Source: a bacterium (GTDB lineage: Bacteria > DRYD01 > JALUEN01). Taken from it: 8,237 nt of DNA. Shown here in pieces: positions 6,112 through 8,237 of this stretch. Each line of letters opens with the position of its first letter. The stretch's first letter is position 1. The notes beneath the pieces were generated by a model that saw only the letters and a program-made list of their open reading frames with translations, had not been told where the DNA came from and ran no database searches. The position numbers and the translations under genes are program-made. The stretch spans positions 1-8,237 of the forward strand of contig JALUEN010000222.1 of the NCBI GenBank assembly GCA_027052755.1, written 5' to 3'.

Positions 6112-7476
6112 ATGAAGGGAGATAAGGAGAGCTTTGAGGGGAAAACTCCAGATGAGATATTAAATGAGATTCAAAAGGCTTACGATGAAAACAGAAAACT
6201 AATGAGTTTCCTCAACAACCTATCTGAGGAGGTTCTCAAAGCCATACTAATAGATATAGCTCTAATGGTACCAGCTTTAATAGTAGCCATCTTAGTTTAC
6301 CTAAACCTATTTAAGAACTTCTGGGTTAACCTCTTCGTTCTATCAGTAGCCTCAATATTCTCAGCTGCGTTAGCATTATTACTCGTCTTCTACCTATCAC
6401 TAGCTAATATCTTCAGAGAGGTGATGTTCCTTAAACCGATGATAGAATTACCATCAGTGAATTCTGATGTTATTGAGCTGATCGGGGATAAATTAAGGGG
6501 GCATCAAGTGAAAGCCGAGGGTATGTTAAATCCTCACTTAACATTCCTGCCACTAGCAAGTGAGGAAGAGGTTTACGAGGAGGAAGTCTTTGGAGTCTCT
6601 GGTTTCCAAATCTCTGCTTTCCAAGCTCAGAGGCTAATCTTCAGTGAGAACCTCTCCTTTCCCACAGGGACGAAGCTAAAGGTAGGGGATGAAAATATAA
6701 CCGTAATAGTTCCCCCGAATCACAGGGATTACCTAGAGAAAAAGGTTAAGTTCAGGCCTCTGATAATAGGTAAGAAGACTATAGATATATCCCTAGTTCT
6801 GAAACCCATGTTAGAGTTACTCTCTGAGAGGAAGAGGAGAGGATTCTTCACTAAAGAGTACGTTAAGAAAGTAGTGGATCCTAATTACTTTCCTGAGCGT
6901 CCTAAAGGGGAGATATTTCTATTCAGAGAGATATCTCAGTTTTCAGATTACTTAGGAAAGAGCTTTGAAAAATTTAAAAACCTCTTAAACTCTGATAAAC
7001 TTATAAACATAGAGCTTCAGCAGGAGTACTTTAAACCAGGAGCGAAAGTTCTAGTGCTTGGAGTCCTTAAGAGATTCAAGAACCTAGAGCTCTCTGATCA
7101 GTTGAAGGATAAACTGAGGAGAGAGTTAGGTTTAACCGATGATCACCTAGTTATAACAGCTGAGAAGGGGTACCCATTTTTAATATTTGAAGGCGAGATA
7201 GAGGACTTCGTCACTAGATATGTTATAAAGAAAGGGTTCTCTAAAGAGACAACGATCATCATGGGCTCTATCAGCGCCACCTTTGTATCCTTGCTCCTCT
7301 GGGGTATAAGTGTGCTAACGATTGATCCAAGCGGAAAGTTGTGGCCAGCTGTCGCTCTAACCCTCCTAACAGTGATCCCCTATAGCATTCACCTGGGAAA
7401 TCAGGCAGGGGAGATTAGAAAATCGCTGATGCTAGACGAGCTATTAGAAAGAAAGGTCTCTTCCCTAGTGGAATAA
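6112..7476 (+). CDS. Four-helix membrane protein with large soluble central domain, tentatively GIDE/MULAN-like
   Basis: I do not recognise this 454-residue protein with certainty. It has a charged N-terminal helix (1-43), a membrane hairpin (about 44-66 and 71-98), a soluble region of about 280 residues, a second hairpin (about 381-403 and 410-429), and a charged C-terminal helix. The short, weakly charged loops within the hairpins and the charged ends place the soluble domain in the cytoplasm. Within it, HQVKAEGML (131-139), EYFKPGAKVLVLGVLKRF (305-322) and YPFLIFEGEIEDF (354-366), followed by a membrane helix, recall the order seen in the GIDE domain of MULAN-type proteins ('vEG' strand; 'pG..v.v.G' strand; 'pf.is' strand just before a helix). 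No RING finger or catalytic residue is seen. That match is by eye and weak. It begins 2 bases after gatA with AAGGGGG 7 bases upstream. Its neighbour downstream is also membrane-bound, and they may act together. Confidence 0.85.
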   Translation: MKGDKESFEGKTPDEILNEIQKAYDENRKLMSFLNNLSEEVLKAILIDIALMVPALIVAILVYLNLFKNFWVNLFVLSVASIFSAALALLLVFYLSLANIFREVMFLKPMIELPSVNSDVIELIGDKLRGHQVKAEGMLNPHLTFLPLASEEEVYEEEVFGVSGFQISAFQAQRLIFSENLSFPTGTKLKVGDENITVIVPPNHRDYLEKKVKFRPLIIGKKTIDISLVLKPMLELLSERKRRGFFTKEYVKKVVDPNYFPERPKGEIFLFREISQFSDYLGKSFEKFKNLLNSDKLINIELQQEYFKPGAKVLVLGVLKRFKNLELSDQLKDKLRRELGLTDDHLVITAEKGYPFLIFEGEIEDFVTRYVIKKGFSKETTIIMGSISATFVSLLLWGISVLTIDPSGKLWPAVALTLLTVIPYSIHLGNQAGEIRKSLMLDELLERKVSSLVE

Positions 7477-7490
7477 TTACTTAAGTAGCT

Positions 7491-7498
7491 AGGAGGTG
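7491..7498 (+). promoter_or_regulatory. Near-consensus Shine-Dalgarno site
   Basis: AGGAGGTG lies 7 bases before ATG 7506. It is the strongest ribosome-binding site in the window, suggesting efficient translation of the disordered-tail protein. Confidence 0.65.
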
Positions 7499-7505
7499 AA
7501 CGAAA

Positions 7506-8114
7506 ATGGATCTCATAATTCAGAGTAAAGGCGTTATAAAGAACATCAGTTTCTGGAGCGGTGTAACCTTCTCATCGCTCTTCCTAGGCACCCTCATAGC
7601 TTCCTTCATATTTAGAGATAAAGTAGCAATAAAGATCAAGGAGGAAGCTCCTAAAAAAGAATCCCTTGAGCTCTCCGATGATCTCCTCACCGAACCTCCA
7701 TCAGTCTTAAGCGAGGATCTCTCCTCTCAAGATACCTTTAAGGTAACATCCTCCACAACTTCCTCTCCATCTATAGAGAGGTTCTCACTTAAGGAGCTTG
7801 ATGCAGAGGAACCAGCGAAACCATCAGTCGGTTTATTTACTAACCGTCCCTTAAGCGAATCTTCTCCTACCGAAAGAGGTACCTCAGAGAAGCTAAAGGG
7901 AGTATTTGATCTCTCCTCCGAGGACACAAGTACACTATCCACATCAGCTAACACATCAGCTAGTACATCACCCCCATCAATTTCCATAGACTTTGACCTT
8001 GATGAGAAACCATCTAAACCACCAGAGGATGACCTGTTCATATCAGATACATCAGATAAGAGTAAGAGGAGAACCTCTAAATCCAAAGATGACTTTCTCT
8101 CCCTTGACTTCTAG
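7506..8114 (+). CDS. Single-pass membrane protein with long Ser/Thr/Asp-rich disordered tail; function unknown
   Basis: 202 residues that match no family I know. One hydrophobic helix at about residues 16-36 is followed by RDKVAIKIK, a positive patch that points to a cytoplasmic C-terminus. Everything after residue 45 is low-complexity and apparently disordered: Ser, Thr, Asp, Glu and Pro dominate, with no Cys. Short acidic-hydrophobic motifs recur along the tail: LSDDLL (56), LSEDLSS (68), FDLSSED (134), DFDLDE (162), EDDLFIS (174) and the C-terminal DDFLSLDF (195-202), separated by Ser/Thr/Pro linkers. A basic cluster (KSKRRTSKSK, 185-194) precedes the last motif. This layout suggests a docking or scaffold tail, possibly phosphorylated, but no partner is known. 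The near-consensus AGGAGGTG 7 bases upstream, normal operon spacing (29 bases after the previous stop) and Ser/Thr-coded repeats argue that it is a real gene rather than a chance frame. Confidence 0.85.
   Translation: MDLIIQSKGVIKNISFWSGVTFSSLFLGTLIASFIFRDKVAIKIKEEAPKKESLELSDDLLTEPPSVLSEDLSSQDTFKVTSSTTSSPSIERFSLKELDAEEPAKPSVGLFTNRPLSESSPTERGTSEKLKGVFDLSSEDTSTLSTSANTSASTSPPSISIDFDLDEKPSKPPEDDLFISDTSDKSKRRTSKSKDDFLSLDF
7941..7976 (+). repeat. 12-bp tandem repeat inside the Ser-rich tail
   Basis: Three consecutive 12-base units begin with ACATCA. The first two share ten bases (ACATCAGCTA) followed by AC or GT; the third keeps only the first six. They encode TSAN, TSAS, TSPP. In-frame units of this kind can expand or contract without breaking the protein. 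Confidence 0.7.
8040..8057 (+). repeat. Short 9-bp tandem duplication, ATATCAGAT/ACATCAGAT
   Basis: Two adjacent 9-base units differing at one base encode ISD and TSD. Minor, but the second in-frame tandem duplication in the same tail, consistent with slippage shaping it. Confidence 0.45.
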
Positions 8115-8146
8115 TCTCAATACCCTATTAGCATTAGCCCTTTAAA

Positions 8147-8155
8147 AAGGAGGGG
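8147..8155 (+). promoter_or_regulatory. Shine-Dalgarno site for the last, truncated gene
   Basis: AAGGAGGGG ends 6 bases before ATG 8162 and is the main support for calling a new gene there. The 47-base gap before it has a short TTAGCATTAGC repeat and no clear hairpin or promoter. Confidence 0.65.
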
Positions 8156-8161
8156 CGAGCT

Positions 8162-8237
8162 ATGAATAATTTTAAGAGGAGAACTCTAATTATCCTCCTC
8201 TCCGCCATTGTCCTTATCAGCATAATGTACCTAATTG
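8162..8237 (+). CDS. Start of an exported or membrane-anchored protein, cut by window
   Basis: Only 25 codons are visible: a basic start (MNNFKRRT) followed by a hydrophobic run (LIILLSAIVLISIMYLI) up to the window edge. This is a signal peptide or type II signal anchor, so the protein is exported or held in the inner membrane. It is preceded by AAGGAGGGG at 6 bases and follows the disordered-tail gene by 47 bases, so it is most likely part of the same operon. No function can be inferred from this fragment. Confidence 0.65.
   Translation, partial: MNNFKRRTLIILLSAIVLISIMYLI

Noticed and set aside
7727..8086. Open frame of 119 codons on the minus strand opposite the Ser-rich tail gene
   Set aside because: It is a by-product of Ser/Thr-rich codons (TCN, ACN) on the + strand, which give few stops in antisense. 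Its product is equally low-complexity, it has no ribosome-binding site context, and it opposes a gene with a near-consensus site.
8139..8152. CCTTTAAAAAGG as a terminator hairpin
   Set aside because: The stem would be about five weak pairs with almost no loop, has no following T-run, and overlaps the ribosome-binding site of the next gene.

Overview
This looks like bacterial chromosome, probably from a diderm thermophile of uncertain lineage. The bacterial call rests on an MEP-pathway IspH, a GatA subunit of the Glu/Asp-tRNA amidotransferase, clear Shine-Dalgarno sites before almost every gene, and GTG/TTG starts mixed with ATG. A LolA-like lipoprotein-sorting fold at the left edge hints at an outer membrane. 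Arg is written mostly AGA/AGG, Ile is often ATA, and the proteins are rich in Lys/Glu, which is common in thermophiles. Taxonomy cannot be settled from this window alone.

All ten genes lie on the + strand and are packed very tightly. Neighbours either overlap (by 20, 59 and 14 bases) or are separated by 2 to 47 bases, and no convincing terminator or promoter is visible. It therefore reads as one stretch of a long polycistronic operon that enters at the left edge and leaves at the right edge. No stretch over 50 bases lacks a gene. There are no tRNA or rRNA genes, IS elements or CRISPR arrays.

Layout. Bases 1-516: 3' part of a LolA-like envelope protein. 497-1093: NUDIX hydrolase of the ADP-ribose pyrophosphatase type. 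1035-2447: exported or anchored M16-family peptidase homologue that has lost its zinc motif. 2450-3442: IspH (isoprenoid synthesis). 3429-4169: rhomboid intramembrane protease. 4189-4593: stand-alone response-regulator receiver. 4622-6109: GatA. 6112-7476: four-helix membrane protein with a large soluble domain that faintly resembles the GIDE/MULAN fold. 7506-8114: single-pass protein with a long Ser/Thr/Asp-rich disordered tail. 8162 to the edge: start of another membrane-anchored or exported protein.

The first seven genes are mostly recognisable housekeeping or envelope functions, joined by position rather than by one pathway. The part least explained by known families is the block from 6112 to the right edge: three consecutive membrane-associated genes, the middle one with recurring acidic-hydrophobic motifs in its tail. 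A second oddity is the metal-less M16 homologue, which looks like a non-catalytic partner subunit with no catalytic partner in view. No new system can be demonstrated from this window; these are the places to look.
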